A stretch of DNA of 64,000 nucleotides, taken from positions 124,001 through 188,000 of the forward strand of contig JAHHGZ010000007.1 of NCBI GenBank assembly GCA_019359595.1, read 5' to 3'. The notes under the pieces were generated by a model that saw only the letters and a program-made list of their open reading frames with translations, made no database searches and was not told where the DNA came from. The DNA is from Cyanomargarita calcarea GSE-NOS-MK-12-04C (GTDB taxonomy: Bacteria; Cyanobacteriota; Cyanobacteriia; Cyanobacteriales; Nostocaceae). Shown here one piece after another: positions 50,494-59,663 of this stretch; position 1 is the first letter of the stretch; each line of letters begins with the position of its first letter. A program made the position numbers and the translations under genes.

Positions 50494-52950
50494 ATGCGTA
50501 TCTCTTTAAATTGGCTGCGAGAACTAGTAGAAATAAAACTGAAACCAGAAGAATTGGCGGAAAACTTGACGATGGCAGGGTTTGAGGTGGAGGGAATTGA
50601 AGATCGACGGACTTGGGCCAATGGTGTTGTGATTGGGAAGGTCGTTGAGCGTCAACCTCACCCAAACGCTGATAAATTAAGTGTTTGCCAAGTTGATGTC
50701 GGTACTGGTGAGACTTTAAATATTGTCTGCGGTGCTGCCAATGTACGGGCAGATATTTATGTACCTGTGGCTACTGTTGGTACCTATTTACCCAATATTG
50801 ATTTAAAGATTAAGCCGGCGAAATTGCGCGGTGTGCCTTCTAATGGCATGATTTGTTCTTTGAAGGAACTCGGTTTGCCGATGACCGATGTGGATGGAAT
50901 TCATATTTTTACCCAAGAAAATCTACCCTTGGGTAGCGATGTGCGTCCTTTGTTGGGTTTGGACGATGTAATTTTAGACTTGACAGCTACAGCGAATCGT
51001 GCAGATGCATTGAGTATGGTAGGTGTGGCACGGGAAGTTGCTGCTTTAACTGGTGGAAAGTTGTCTATTCCCGAACCGGGTGAGGTGTCGGTGACCAGTG
51101 GTGCGGGTAATTTAATTTTAAATATTGACGAGACACGAGCTTGCCCTGCTTATATTGGGACGAGAATTGAATCGGTAAAAATTGCGCCATCACCTGATTG
51201 GTTGCAGGTGCGGTTGAGGGCTGCAGGAGTGCGTCCGATTAATAATGTTGTGGATATCACTAATTACGTGTTGTTGGAATGGGGACAACCCTTGCACGCA
51301 TTTGACCTCGATCGCCTAATGGATGTTGCAGGTGTAGACACGTTGAATTCCCAGTCTCTACAAATCGGTGTGCGTTTCGCCGACAATGGGGAATCTATTA
51401 AAACTTTGGACGGACAAACGCGTACTTTGTCAACCCAAAGTTTGTTAATTACCGCTAATAGTAAACCCGTTGCTTTGGCAGGAGTTATGGGTGGTGAAGA
51501 AACGGAAGTTCATCAAGGTACACAAAACTTGATGTTAGAGGCAGCGCTGTTTGATTCTGTAGCGATTCGGCGTTCTTCACGCAGTGTGGGGATCAGAAGT
51601 GAAGCTTCGGGGAGATACGAACGGGGAATTAACAGCGCGGGTTTAGAAGCTGCTACACGTCGTGCTTTATTGTTGATTGCAGAACTGGCTTTTGGAAATA
51701 TTTTAACAGCTGAAGTTGCTGATACTCGCCCAGATACATCCACTTGGACACGGACTATTGAACTGCGTTTAGACAGAGTGAACCAGGTACTCGGACCGAT
51801 AGAATCGGACGACGACACAGCAGAACTCAAAAGTGCAGATGTTGAGCGAATTTTAACTGCATTGGGATGTGAGTTATCTTTGTATGCTGAAGGTAAATGG
51901 ACGGTAACTGTACCACCTTATCGTTACCGCGATTTGGAACGGGAAATTGATTTGATTGAAGAAATCGCCCGTCTCTACGGCTATGATAATTTCTGCGACA
52001 CATTACCAGAAAAATCAGAAGCCGGATATTTGCCAGTGGATCGGGAACTGGTACGCAAATTACGTGCGGCACTGCGGGCTGAAGGATTAACAGAATTGAT
52101 GCAATATTCCTTGGTCAAACCAGGGCAAGAAAGACAGGTAGTATTGGCAAATCCTTTGTTTGCAGAATATTCAGCACTGCGAAGCGATTTGATTTCTGGT
52201 TTGATTGATGCGTTTCAATATAACTTAGAGCAAGGAAATGGTTCTCTCAACGGTTTTGAAATTGGACGCATATTCTCAAGAGAAGAAGAAGGCTTGCGAG
52301 AATCAGAAGCCCTAGCTGGAATCATGGGAGGCGATCGCACTGTCGGAAAATGGTCGTCGAAAGGCTCAAAGGAAAAAACCATGACTTGGTTTGAAGCAAA
52401 AGGCATTTTAGAAAGTGTCTTTGAGCAACTAGGTTTGCAAGTAGAATATCAACCAGATCATCGCGATTCACGCTTACATCCTGGACGCACCGCTTCGTTG
52501 TGGATCAGAGGCAATAGACTCGGTACTTTTGGGCAACTTCATCCCCAACTGCGAGGAGAAAAAGGTTTACCAGATTCCGCCTACGCATTTCAACTAGACT
52601 TAGATGTGCTTTTAGATGCTCTAGACCAAGATGAAACTCTGACACCCACATTTAAGAGTTATTCTACCTATCCAGCATCTGATAGAGATATTGCCTTTTT
52701 CGCACCCACGAAAGTAACAGTCGCCGAAATTGAAAGAGCAATCAACAAAGCTGCTAAAGATTTATTAGAATCTGTAGAATTGTTCGATGAATATCGCGGT
52801 GAAAACGTGCCCCAAGGACAGCGGAGTTTAGCATTTCGTTTAGTATATCGGGCAAGCGATCGCACTCTCACCGATGCCGAAGTTGAACCAGTGCATCAAA
52901 AAGTTAGGGATACATTAGTGGAGAAATTTGGCGTTAATTTGAGAAGCTAA
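50494..52950 (+). CDS. pheT: Phenylalanyl-tRNA synthetase beta subunit
   Basis: The 818-residue protein is the usual length. It has an N-terminal OB-fold tRNA-binding domain ([21 protein letters not shown]), B3/4 and B5 domains ([29 protein letters not shown]), the catalytic-like core ([14 protein letters not shown]) and a C-terminal anticodon-binding ferredoxin domain ([17 protein letters not shown]). With PheS (not in the window) it forms the alpha2beta2 enzyme that charges tRNA-Phe and edits tyrosine. [11 protein letters not shown] is the family start. Confidence 0.97.
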   Translation: MRISLNWLRELVEIKLKPEELAENLTMAGFEVEGIEDRRTWANGVVIGKVVERQPHPNADKLSVCQVDVGTGETLNIVCGAANVRADIYVPVATVGTYLPNIDLKIKPAKLRGVPSNGMICSLKELGLPMTDVDGIHIFTQENLPLGSDVRPLLGLDDVILDLTATANRADALSMVGVAREVAALTGGKLSIPEPGEVSVTSGAGNLILNIDETRACPAYIGTRIESVKIAPSPDWLQVRLRAAGVRPINNVVDITNYVLLEWGQPLHAFDLDRLMDVAGVDTLNSQSLQIGVRFADNGESIKTLDGQTRTLSTQSLLITANSKPVALAGVMGGEETEVHQGTQNLMLEAALFDSVAIRRSSRSVGIRSEASGRYERGINSAGLEAATRRALLLIAELAFGNILTAEVADTRPDTSTWTRTIELRLDRVNQVLGPIESDDDTAELKSADVERILTALGCELSLYAEGKWTVTVPPYRYRDLEREIDLIEEIARLYGYDNFCDTLPEKSEAGYLPVDRELVRKLRAALRAEGLTELMQYSLVKPGQERQVVLANPLFAEYSALRSDLISGLIDAFQYNLEQGNGSLNGFEIGRIFSREEEGLRESEALAGIMGGDRTVGKWSSKGSKEKTMTWFEAKGILESVFEQLGLQVEYQPDHRDSRLHPGRTASLWIRGNRLGTFGQLHPQLRGEKGLPDSAYAFQLDLDVLLDALDQDETLTPTFKSYSTYPASDRDIAFFAPTKVTVAEIERAINKAAKDLLESVELFDEYRGENVPQGQRSLAFRLVYRASDRTLTDAEVEPVHQKVRDTLVEKFGVNLRS

Positions 52951-53010
52951 ATGTTGGCAGTTGACTGTTAACCGTCAACTAAAATTGTTTAATTGTTGAA
53001 TTATTGAACT

Positions 53011-53280
53011 ATGCTCAAATACATCATGTGGGGTTCTTACTGCGAAGACGTTCTAGAAAAACGTGCCCCCTATCGCCAAGCACATCTAGACGGACTCGCT
53101 AAACAGAAGGAATCCGGTGTTTTAATAACTATTGGCCCGACAAAAGACGTAACTAAAGTTTTTGCCATTTACGAAGCCGAAAATGAAGACACCGTACGCC
53201 AATTAGTTGAAGGTGACCCTTATTGGCAAAACGGTATTTGGACTGAATACTCTATTAAAGAATGGATTCAGGCCCTATGA
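53011..53280 (+). CDS. YciI family protein
   Basis: The 89-residue protein has the YciI ferredoxin-like fold pattern: MLKYIMWGSYCED, RAPYRQAHLDGLAKQKESG with the conserved His, IGPTKD, and the conserved Asp in VEGDPYWQ near the end. The family is of unknown reaction; an acid-base His-Asp pair suggests a small hydrolase or isomerase. It begins 60 bases after pheT on the same strand, and a MITE starts 15 bases after its stop. It is a different, smaller subgroup from the DGPF proteins at 57.4-58.8 kb. Confidence 0.88.
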   Translation: MLKYIMWGSYCEDVLEKRAPYRQAHLDGLAKQKESGVLITIGPTKDVTKVFAIYEAENEDTVRQLVEGDPYWQNGIWTEYSIKEWIQAL

Positions 53281-53294
53281 ATAGTTAGGAGTTA

Positions 53295-53406
53295 TACCGT
53301 TTCTTTGTGAAGCTGCATATATTACCCCCCGGCTACGCCGTCCCCCCTTGGCAAGGGGGGACTACAGGGGGGTCTTGATTATGTGCATCTTCATACAGAA
53401 TTGGTA
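53295..53406 (+). mobile_element. 112-bp MITE, copy 3, with TTA target duplication
   Basis: Identical to the two other copies. TTA lies on both sides (53292-53294, 53407-53409). It has inserted into a TAGGAGT tandem repeat: GTTAGGAGTTA lies to its left and TTAGGAGTTAGGAG to its right. Confidence 0.85.
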
Positions 53407-53620
53407 TTAGGAGTTAGGAGTTAGGAGTTAAATTCTTGAAATTTAGGTTAGCCCTCTTGCATAAGTAATCCTTATGATTGTTATTTTGAGGTCAAGGGCT
53501 GGTTTTTGCGTTCGTTATAACGTGGAAAAATGGTTGATTTATCCCTACAGTGGCAATCATAAGGATTATTTATTAGATTTTCCGCTCCTCCTAACTCCTA
53601 ACTCCCAACTCCCAACTCTT
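53407..53620. repeat. Nested inverted repeat: GAGTTAG runs around a 15-bp palindrome
   Basis: A TTAGGAG tandem run (53407-53430) and its complement CTCCTAACTCCTAACTCCC (53588-53620) flank TAATCCTTATGATTG at 53466-53480 and its exact complement at 53554-53568. The whole is a 214-base structure with no coding frame. Confidence 0.7.
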
Positions 53621-53625
53621 AATTC

Positions 53626-53814
53626 TTAACCCTTCAGTGCCTTTCTAAAGTTGCGACGGTAAGACCCATTTGTAAGAAACAAAGCAGGCCACAACAACGC
53701 TAAACCAATGCGATTTGGCAAACTTCGCGTGAAATTAGTTTTTTCAAATCCATTCCAGAACTTCCAAATCCCAGCCACATAAATCACTCCCAATCCAAAA
53801 ATAATTACGTTCAT
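53626..53814 (-). CDS. Small membrane protein, conserved-looking
   Basis: From ATG 53814 (MNVIIFGLGVIYVAGIWKFW) the product has 62 residues: one N-terminal membrane span, the polar NGFEKTNFTRSLPNRI, a second hydrophobic stretch (GLALLWPALFLTN) and a basic tail (YRRNFRKALKG). The frame can also start at 53823. The residue mix and two-helix hairpin look like an unnamed cyanobacterial family, but I do not recognise a function. It stands alone between repeat DNA and the NDP-mannose gene. Confidence 0.65.
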   Translation of the reverse strand: MNVIIFGLGVIYVAGIWKFWNGFEKTNFTRSLPNRIGLALLWPALFLTNGSYRRNFRKALKG

Positions 53815-53823
53815 CCCTAGCAA

Positions 53824-54240
53824 CTCCGCGAGCGACTAATAGAATTTGAGTTAGATATTCTTACACTATCTTGGCATTTCTTAACGGATAGTGAAAAGCA
53901 ACGAGGATACCTGAGCCTTAAAGGTAACAGTGGAAATTGCCCATACATCCTCATCTACCAGTGTAAAGTAGCCCCTTCAATAAACAATAGTAGAGGGAGT
54001 CGAGAAAGAAGATACAAAGATATTTTTTCCTCTCTCCTCATTCCCTCATCTCCCCATCCCCCTGCTTGATTATCTATAGCGAAACAGGGTAGTTTGGCGA
54101 TTAGATAAACCTTTTATGACCAGATGCATCTTCTGGAAGTTCCTCAAAATCCAACATTCGTAGGAGACTAATATTGAAGACCAAAAACGTATCTCATTGG
54201 TCTTGACGCAGCACAAGCTGCAAATAACTTAGGAGGATTT
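53824..54240. other. Spacer before the mannose-1-P guanylyltransferase-like gene
   Basis: About 417 bases without a gene. A strong ribosome-binding site (AGGAGG, 54231-54236) ends it. Promoter elements for 54241 are expected but not named. Confidence 0.5.
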
Positions 54241-56769
54241 ATGCGTGCAGTACTGATGGCAGGGGGTTCAGGAACGCGGCTTCGCCCGCTAACGTGCGAT
54301 CTGCCTAAACCTATGGTGCCCATCCTGAATCGACCAATTGCAGAACACATCATCAATCTTCTCAAACGGCATCACATCACAGAAGTTGTTGCCACCCTGC
54401 ATTATCTACCCGATGTTCTGCGAGATTATTTTCAAGATGGCAACGAGTTTGGTGTACAAATGACTTACGCCGTGGAAGAAGACCAGCCTCTAGGTACCGC
54501 CGGCTGCGTGAAAAATATTGCTGAACTCCTTGATGAAACCTTTTTAGTGATTAGCGGCGATAGCATAACAGATTTTGACCTAACGGCAGCAATTGAATTT
54601 CACAAGCAAAAAAAATCAAAAGCTACTTTGATTTTGACTCGTGTCCCCAACCCGATTGAGTTTGGGGTGGTGATTAGCGATAAGGAAGGCCGGATTCGTC
54701 GCTTTTTAGAAAAGCCTTCTACGAGCGAAATTTTTTCTGATACTGTCAACACTGGTACTTATATTCTTGAACCTGAAGTTTTAGAATATTTGCCGGCTCA
54801 TACGGAATGCGATTTTTCTAAAGACTTATTCCCCCTGTTGTTAGAAAAAGATGAGCCAATGTACGGTTACATCGCTAGTGGCTATTGGTGTGATGTCGGT
54901 CACTTAGATGCTTATCGCGAAGCTCAGTATGATGCTTTAGACCGTAAAGTGAAATTAGATTTTGCTTACAAAGAAGTTTCTCCTGGTTTGTGGGTCGGTC
55001 AAAATACTTATATCGAACCGTCCGCAATCCTGGAAGCTCCGGCGGTCATTGGTGACAATTGCCGCATCGGCGCAAGAGTGCATATTGAGGGGGGAACTGT
55101 AATTGGCGATAATGTCACTATTGGTTCAGATGCCAATCTCAAACGTCCGATTGTCTGGAATGGAGCAATTATTGGCGATGAAGCAAATTTGTCGGCTTGT
55201 GTGATTTCCCGTGGTACCCGTGTAGACCGTCGCGCTCATGTATTAGAAGCTGCTGTCGTCGGTTCTTTGTCTACCGTGGGTGAGGAAGCTCAAATTAGCC
55301 CAGGAGTCCGGGTTTGGCCTAGTAAGAAGATTGAATCCGGTGCAATCTTAAATATTAACTTAATTTGGGGTAACATAGCACAGCGAAATTTATTTGGGCA
55401 ACGTGGCGTGCAAGGATTGGCAAATATTGACATTACGCCAGAATTTGCCGTAAAGTTGGGCGCTGCTTACGGTTCGACTTTGAAACCAGGTTCTCAGGTG
55501 ACAGTTTCCCGAGACCAAAGAAATATCTCGCGCATGGTGACTCGCTCGCTAATTGCGGGTTTAATGTCAGTGGGTGTGGATATTCAGAACTTGGATGCAA
55601 CAGCGATTCCAATGGCGCGGACTGTTATTCCCACAATGCGTGTCAATGGCGGTATCCATGTGCGCGTACATCCCGATCGCCCGGATTACATCTTGATTGA
55701 ATTCATGGATGCCAAGGGAATTAATATCTCCAAAGCCCTAGAAAAGAAAATTGAAGGGGCTTATTTTAAGGAAGATATGCGGCGATCGCAAATTCATGAA
55801 ATTGGGAATGTGTCGTACCCTAGCCAAATCAGCGACCAATACTGCAAAGCTTTTGAAAAGTTATTGCACGTTGATACGATTCGCAACAGTCGCGCTAAGG
55901 TCGTGATTGACTACGTTTATGCTGTGTCTGGCGCGGTCTTGCCTCAAATGTTAGATAACTTTGGTGCTGATGCAGTGGTGCTAAACGCCAGTTTGAATAA
56001 AAACGCTTTGTCTACAATCGATCGCGAAAGCTTGTTAACTCAACTTGGTCATGTTGTGGAAGCGTTGAAGGCTAACTTTGGCGTCCAGGTAACGGCAAAT
56101 GGCGAACAAATAATTTTAGTTGATGAATCTGGGATGCCAATTCGCGGGGAAATGTTGACTGCGCTGATGGTGGACATGATGTTAACTGCTAGTCCTAGGA
56201 GTAGTGTAGTTGTGCCAGTTCATACTTCTAGTGCAGTGGAGCAAATTGCCCGCCGTCACGATGCTAAAGTTATTCGCACAAAGGCTAATCCCACAGCATT
56301 GATGGAAGCTTCCCAGAAAAATGCCAATGTGGTATTGGCGGGAAGTGGAGAAATCGGTTTCATTTTCCCACAATTGCATCCGGGATTTGACGCCATGTTC
56401 TGCGTAGGCAAACTGATTGAAATGCTGACTATTCAGGAGCGATCGCTGACTTCTGTAAGGTCAGAACTACCCCGAGTAATTCACAAAGCGTACGCTATCC
56501 GCTGCCCCTGGACAGTCAAAGGTTCTTTAATGCGCTATTTGGTGGAAACTCACCCGGCACAAAATCTGGAATTAATCGATGGGGTGAAAATTTGTCAACC
56601 CTATGATGATAGCTGGGTGTTAGTTTTGCCAGATGCGAGCGAGCCTATAGTACATTTGTATGCAAACAGTAACGATCGCGATTGGGTAGATGAATCTTTG
56701 AGAGACTACCGCAGCCGGGTGCAAATGTTTGTGGAAAAAGAACAGGAGGAAGTGCCATCTGAGGTGTAA
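54241..56769 (+). CDS. NDP-mannose pyrophosphorylase-like / phosphomannomutase-like fusion
   Basis: The 842-residue protein has a nucleotidyltransferase domain (MRAVLMAGGSGTRLRPLT, residues 1-235), a left-handed beta-helix of hexapeptide repeats (about 250-365: IGDNCRIGARVHIEGG), and a phosphohexomutase-like half (about 385-820). The first two parts match GDP-mannose pyrophosphorylase. In the mutase half the TASHNP phospho-serine loop is replaced by GIHVRVHPDRP and the metal loop DGDGDR by DESGMPIRG, so that half may be inactive or regulatory. AGGAGG precedes the ATG. It would supply GDP-mannose or a similar sugar for the polysaccharides. Confidence 0.9.
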   Translation: MRAVLMAGGSGTRLRPLTCDLPKPMVPILNRPIAEHIINLLKRHHITEVVATLHYLPDVLRDYFQDGNEFGVQMTYAVEEDQPLGTAGCVKNIAELLDETFLVISGDSITDFDLTAAIEFHKQKKSKATLILTRVPNPIEFGVVISDKEGRIRRFLEKPSTSEIFSDTVNTGTYILEPEVLEYLPAHTECDFSKDLFPLLLEKDEPMYGYIASGYWCDVGHLDAYREAQYDALDRKVKLDFAYKEVSPGLWVGQNTYIEPSAILEAPAVIGDNCRIGARVHIEGGTVIGDNVTIGSDANLKRPIVWNGAIIGDEANLSACVISRGTRVDRRAHVLEAAVVGSLSTVGEEAQISPGVRVWPSKKIESGAILNINLIWGNIAQRNLFGQRGVQGLANIDITPEFAVKLGAAYGSTLKPGSQVTVSRDQRNISRMVTRSLIAGLMSVGVDIQNLDATAIPMARTVIPTMRVNGGIHVRVHPDRPDYILIEFMDAKGINISKALEKKIEGAYFKEDMRRSQIHEIGNVSYPSQISDQYCKAFEKLLHVDTIRNSRAKVVIDYVYAVSGAVLPQMLDNFGADAVVLNASLNKNALSTIDRESLLTQLGHVVEALKANFGVQVTANGEQIILVDESGMPIRGEMLTALMVDMMLTASPRSSVVVPVHTSSAVEQIARRHDAKVIRTKANPTALMEASQKNANVVLAGSGEIGFIFPQLHPGFDAMFCVGKLIEMLTIQERSLTSVRSELPRVIHKAYAIRCPWTVKGSLMRYLVETHPAQNLELIDGVKICQPYDDSWVLVLPDASEPIVHLYANSNDRDWVDESLRDYRSRVQMFVEKEQEEVPSEV

Positions 56770-56781
56770 TTAGCTTTTTTC

Positions 56782-56902
56782 AGCCCCCTGCCCCCAATTT
56801 CTACGGTGTACACACAAATCCTATCGCCCTTTGAGGGACAAATTAAGGTTTTTTCAACTTGTGTGTACACGGTAGGTCCCCATAATTGGGGGCAAGGGGG
56901 CT
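56782..56902. repeat. Nested palindrome: AGCCCCCTGCCCCC ends around a GTGTACACAC element
   Basis: The outer ends AGCCCCCTGCCCCCAATT and AATTGGGGGCAAGGGGGCT are inverted repeats. Inside, CTACGGTGTACACACAA (56801-56817) and its near-complement closing at 56875 bound a 75-bp MITE-like unit. It lies between two genes on the same strand, with no frame. Confidence 0.7.
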
Positions 56903-56941
56903 TGTCTTTACCCAACCGGGCTGCCAAAATACTATAAAATT

Positions 56942-57283
56942 ATGAGCTTAAATCAGATAAAGAAAAAGTTTTTTAACGTTATCAAAGTTCTCTCTATAGT
57001 TCTAATAATCAGTGCAATTGGATGGGAAATAGGAAACATTTACGCTAATTTGACTAACCAAAAAATTCCAAGTAGCCTCAATTTCATCTTCTGGATAGAA
57101 CGTTTTGCTCTCATAACACATTTTATTGAGGGAATTATAGCGGCTTGGTGCGCACCCTTCAAAGGAAAAACTCCAATCAAATATGGTATTTATACTTTTT
57201 TCGTCGGGACAATAGGTTTATTAGAATTATTTGAAAATTGGAATGGAGATTTAATTAAAAAGTCCGATACAGATACTATATAA
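56942..57283 (+). CDS. Small polytopic membrane protein of unknown function
   Basis: The 113-residue product has three hydrophobic spans (about residues 13-31, 47-72, 84-100) and a polar tail. Codon use is AT-rich like the core genome. Start ATG 56942, stop TAA. I do not recognise the family. The pattern HFIEGIIAAWCAPFKGKTP between spans two and three is distinctive. It sits between the NDP-mannose gene and the ECF block, with no operon partner. Confidence 0.6.
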   Translation: MSLNQIKKKFFNVIKVLSIVLIISAIGWEIGNIYANLTNQKIPSSLNFIFWIERFALITHFIEGIIAAWCAPFKGKTPIKYGIYTFFVGTIGLLELFENWNGDLIKKSDTDTI

Positions 57284-57372
57284 CGAAGGAAGAAGGAAGA
57301 AGCCTTATTTCTTCTTCCAAAACGTGTTTAAGTCCCCACCAATTCTCCTTCTTTCTTCTTCCTTCTTCCTTT
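57284..57372. repeat. GAAGGAA purine tracts, both orientations
   Basis: CGAAGGAAGAAGGAAGAAG and, 40 bases on, TTCCTTCTTCCTTTCGG form an inverted pair of purine/pyrimidine tracts. Similar tracts occur at 2652, 2819, 19570, 37369 and 58957. Confidence 0.6.
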
Positions 57373-57401
57373 CGGCATCCCCGATCGGTGAGACGATCGC
57401 T

Positions 57402-57830
57402 TCACGAATTCTGGAGTTTTTCAGCTTCTGCGCGGATGCGTTCTTCCTGCTCCTTAAGTTCGGGGGTGAAGGCTGCGCCAAAATCCTCCGCTGCAAAGAT
57501 CGGACGAATCTCTAGTTCGGATTCTTGCATTGGACATGGACAGCGTTTGACCCATTCAATCGCCTCTGCCATCGAATTCACTTGCCAGAGCCAGAATCCA
57601 GCAATCAACTCCTTCGTCTCTGCGAACGGTCCATCGGTCACAGTCCGATTTGCACCTGAGAACATTACCCGTGCTCCTTTTGAACTGGGATGTAACCCCT
57701 CACCAGCCAGCAAAATTCCGGCTTTAACTAATTCTTCGTTGTATTTCCCCATGTCAGTAAGAATCTCTTCGCTGGGCATCACACCAGCTTCTGAGTCTGG
57801 GTTGGCTTTGACGATAACCATGACTTTCAT
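57402..57830 (-). CDS. DGPF/YciI-like protein of the ECF42 cluster
   Basis: The 142-residue protein carries the DGPFAETKELIAGFW signature, KANPDSEAGVMPSEE and GWEIRPI-like LEIRPIF, i.e. the YciI/DGPF fold. These proteins accompany ECF42 sigma factors in bacteria. It is the last gene of the minus-strand block and follows the VOC gene by 55 bases. No membrane span or signal peptide. The reaction is not known. Confidence 0.9.
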   Translation of the reverse strand: MKVMVIVKANPDSEAGVMPSEEILTDMGKYNEELVKAGILLAGEGLHPSSKGARVMFSGANRTVTDGPFAETKELIAGFWLWQVNSMAEAIEWVKRCPCPMQESELEIRPIFAAEDFGAAFTPELKEQEERIRAEAEKLQNS

Positions 57831-57885
57831 CGTTAAATCTCCTATTGTTTATCGGTTTCTGAGCTTTTAGACACGGTTAGGTAGC

Positions 57886-58287
57886 TTACCCGCAGTTAAT
57901 CATCCACGGTGTGCCAAATCGATCGATCGCCATGCCAAAACGTTTAGCCCAAAAGGTTTCTTGGAAGGGCATCTTGACTGTTCCGTTTTCTGCTAATGCG
58001 TGAAATATCCGCTCTGCTTCTACCACATCGTCAAATTGGAGGTTCACATTGAAACCCTGGGGTTTTTCAAAGTAGTCAGGTGGAGCGTCAGAACCCATCA
58101 AAACCATATCGCCCACAGTTAAGTGGATATGCATGATTTTATCGCGTTGTTCGGGGGGCGTTTGCTCAACCATTGGCATATCCGCGTAGGTCATCATCGC
58201 AACGATTTTGCCGCCCAGACACTGCTCGTAGAACTTAAACGCAGCTTCGCATTCACCGTTAAAATTGAGATAAGTATTAGATTGCAT
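57886..58287 (-). CDS. VOC/PhnB-like glyoxalase-fold protein
   Basis: The 133-residue protein starts MQSNTYLNFNGECEAAFKFY, with FYEQCLGGKIVAMMTY, GSDAPPD and the C-terminal WAKRFGMAIDRFGTPWMI, the PhnB-like (3-demethylubiquinone-methyltransferase-related) VOC pattern. Possible metal-ligand positions (H, E) are only partly kept. Members often sit with DGPF proteins and ECF sigma factors, as here. Function unknown. Confidence 0.88.
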   Translation of the reverse strand: MQSNTYLNFNGECEAAFKFYEQCLGGKIVAMMTYADMPMVEQTPPEQRDKIMHIHLTVGDMVLMGSDAPPDYFEKPQGFNVNLQFDDVVEAERIFHALAENGTVKMPFQETFWAKRFGMAIDRFGTPWMINCG

Positions 58288-58411
58288 GATGAACTCCTTT
58301 GGTTAATTTGATGATTTTGCTCTATGGATTTAAGGTTCAAATTTAAATCCTCTACAAGCTAGTCGAACTAAGGTTCACTCAATCGACAAGTTGAGTAACT
58401 TTTTTGGAAAA

Positions 58412-58771
58412 TTACTTATCTAACGGCAAGCCTGATAGTTCGACGATCGGTCGAATTTCGACGGTGCCTTTACTAACTGAGGGAATGCGTCTGGCGATCG
58501 CGATCGCTTCGTCAAGATCCTGCGCTTCAATTAGGAAGTAGCCACCCAGTTGTTCGCGGGTTTCCGCAAACGGCCCATCCGTCACCAGTTTTTTACCGTC
58601 GCGCACCCGCACACTGGTTGCCGTTGAAACAGAATGGAGCGGCGAAGCACCCAAAAATTGACCGTTCGCATATAGTTGTTGGGTTAGTTGCACAGAATCC
58701 GCATAGCAGTTTTCTCTTTCGCTCTCAGTCCATGCATTTTCGTCACTATAAATGAGTAACATGTATTTCAT
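58412..58771 (-). CDS. DGPF/YciI-like protein of the ECF42 cluster (second)
   Basis: The 119-residue protein has MKYMLLIYSDENAWTESE, TDGPFAETREQLGGYFLIE and TVEIRPIVELSG. It is a classical single-domain DGPF protein, a partner of ECF42 sigma factors. It precedes the VOC gene on the minus strand and is separated from DUF1579 by a dispersed repeat. The second DGPF member at 57402 is longer and distinct in sequence. Confidence 0.9.
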   Translation of the reverse strand: MKYMLLIYSDENAWTESERENCYADSVQLTQQLYANGQFLGASPLHSVSTATSVRVRDGKKLVTDGPFAETREQLGGYFLIEAQDLDEAIAIARRIPSVSKGTVEIRPIVELSGLPLDK

Positions 58772-58844
58772 GTTGTGCTGCTCCTGAATTTTGCTGAATA
58801 ATTACAAATGAAGTTAGAAGGAATTCGTAATAACTAATAATTTA

Positions 58845-58986
58845 GGAGCGTTCTGAGTTTAGAGCTTCAGTCAAAAAAAGATATTTTTTGACTTGAGTTT
58901 AACGAAAAAAAACAGCGCCTTTGTGCAAATCTCGCTCCTTTTAAGAGTGGGTACTTCTTCCTTCTTTCTTCTTGCTTCTTCCTTCG
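58845..58986 (+). repeat. Dispersed intergenic repeat, copy 2
   Basis: CGTTCTGAGTTTAGAGCTTC opens a block that runs through an A-rich tract and ends in TTCCTTC. It corresponds to the inverted block at 2652-2805, which is more than 50 kb away. Confidence 0.6.
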
Positions 58987-58996
58987 TGAAGATGAA

Positions 58997-59476
58997 CTAC
59001 TTCTGCCGCTTATAGTGTGCTGTCATGAACAAAAGCCAATTGCCATCATCTCCCAGGATTTGCGATTTCATTACCCGATGGTCGTCGCTGACAAACTCGA
59101 TAATGTCTTGGTATTTTGTCATCGCAGTCTGACTGAAGTTTGGGCCTTCTGTGTCTAAAGTGAGCATTTTTTCAGTTGCATCTAGAGAGCCGTTGTAAAG
59201 CCAGATATGGGTCATCATCGAGCCGACAAAAGTTCCCACAAAGCGATCGCTCTGAGGGTCAAAGCCCAGTGTCATCATCGTTTTTCCCGAACAACCGTCA
59301 GGCATATCCCCCTCACCTTCCGCTACAATCCAAATCCCGCCAAGAGATCGAACTACTTCAGTGCCGACGATCTTTGTGGGCGATTGATCGGGTTCCATAC
59401 TATATTCAGTTTCGCTAGTCCATTCGCCGATAAATTTATCTAGCCATTGGTGTTTTGTTTGAGGTTCTGCGTTCAT
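58997..59476 (-). CDS. DUF1579 family protein
   Basis: The 159-residue protein matches DUF1579 by its layout: HQWLDKFIGEWTSETEYSME, GTEVVRSLGGIWIVAEGEG, MTLGFDPQSDRFVGTFVG and a final MTAHYKR. The family is often found with DGPF/ECF42 gene sets. A calycin-like small-molecule-binding fold is plausible, but the function is unknown. It lies between the ECF sigma gene and the second DGPF gene on the same strand. Confidence 0.88.
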   Translation of the reverse strand: MNAEPQTKHQWLDKFIGEWTSETEYSMEPDQSPTKIVGTEVVRSLGGIWIVAEGEGDMPDGCSGKTMMTLGFDPQSDRFVGTFVGSMMTHIWLYNGSLDATEKMLTLDTEGPNFSQTAMTKYQDIIEFVSDDHRVMKSQILGDDGNWLLFMTAHYKRQK

Positions 59477-59513
59477 TGTTTTGCTCCAAAATGCTTAACA
59501 AGGTTGTTTAAAC

Positions 59514-59534
59514 AAGCCGATCGAAGATCGGCTT
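59514..59534. terminator. Hairpin AAGCCGATC/GATCGGCTT
   Basis: A perfect 9-bp stem with a GAA loop between the ECF sigma gene and DUF1579. It lies about 130 bases after the sigma stop on the minus strand. No T-run follows, so it may be partial. Confidence 0.5.
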
Positions 59535-59663
59535 CATTAAATAGTCGTTCGGCGAAACTCTAAATCGACAGATCCTTAAAATTTTTTTTGAGCTGAGTAA
59601 GCAGTAGCCGGATTGGATGAGAAACCCCCACTGTAACGGTACTCAGTTCAGTGGTGGGAGATG

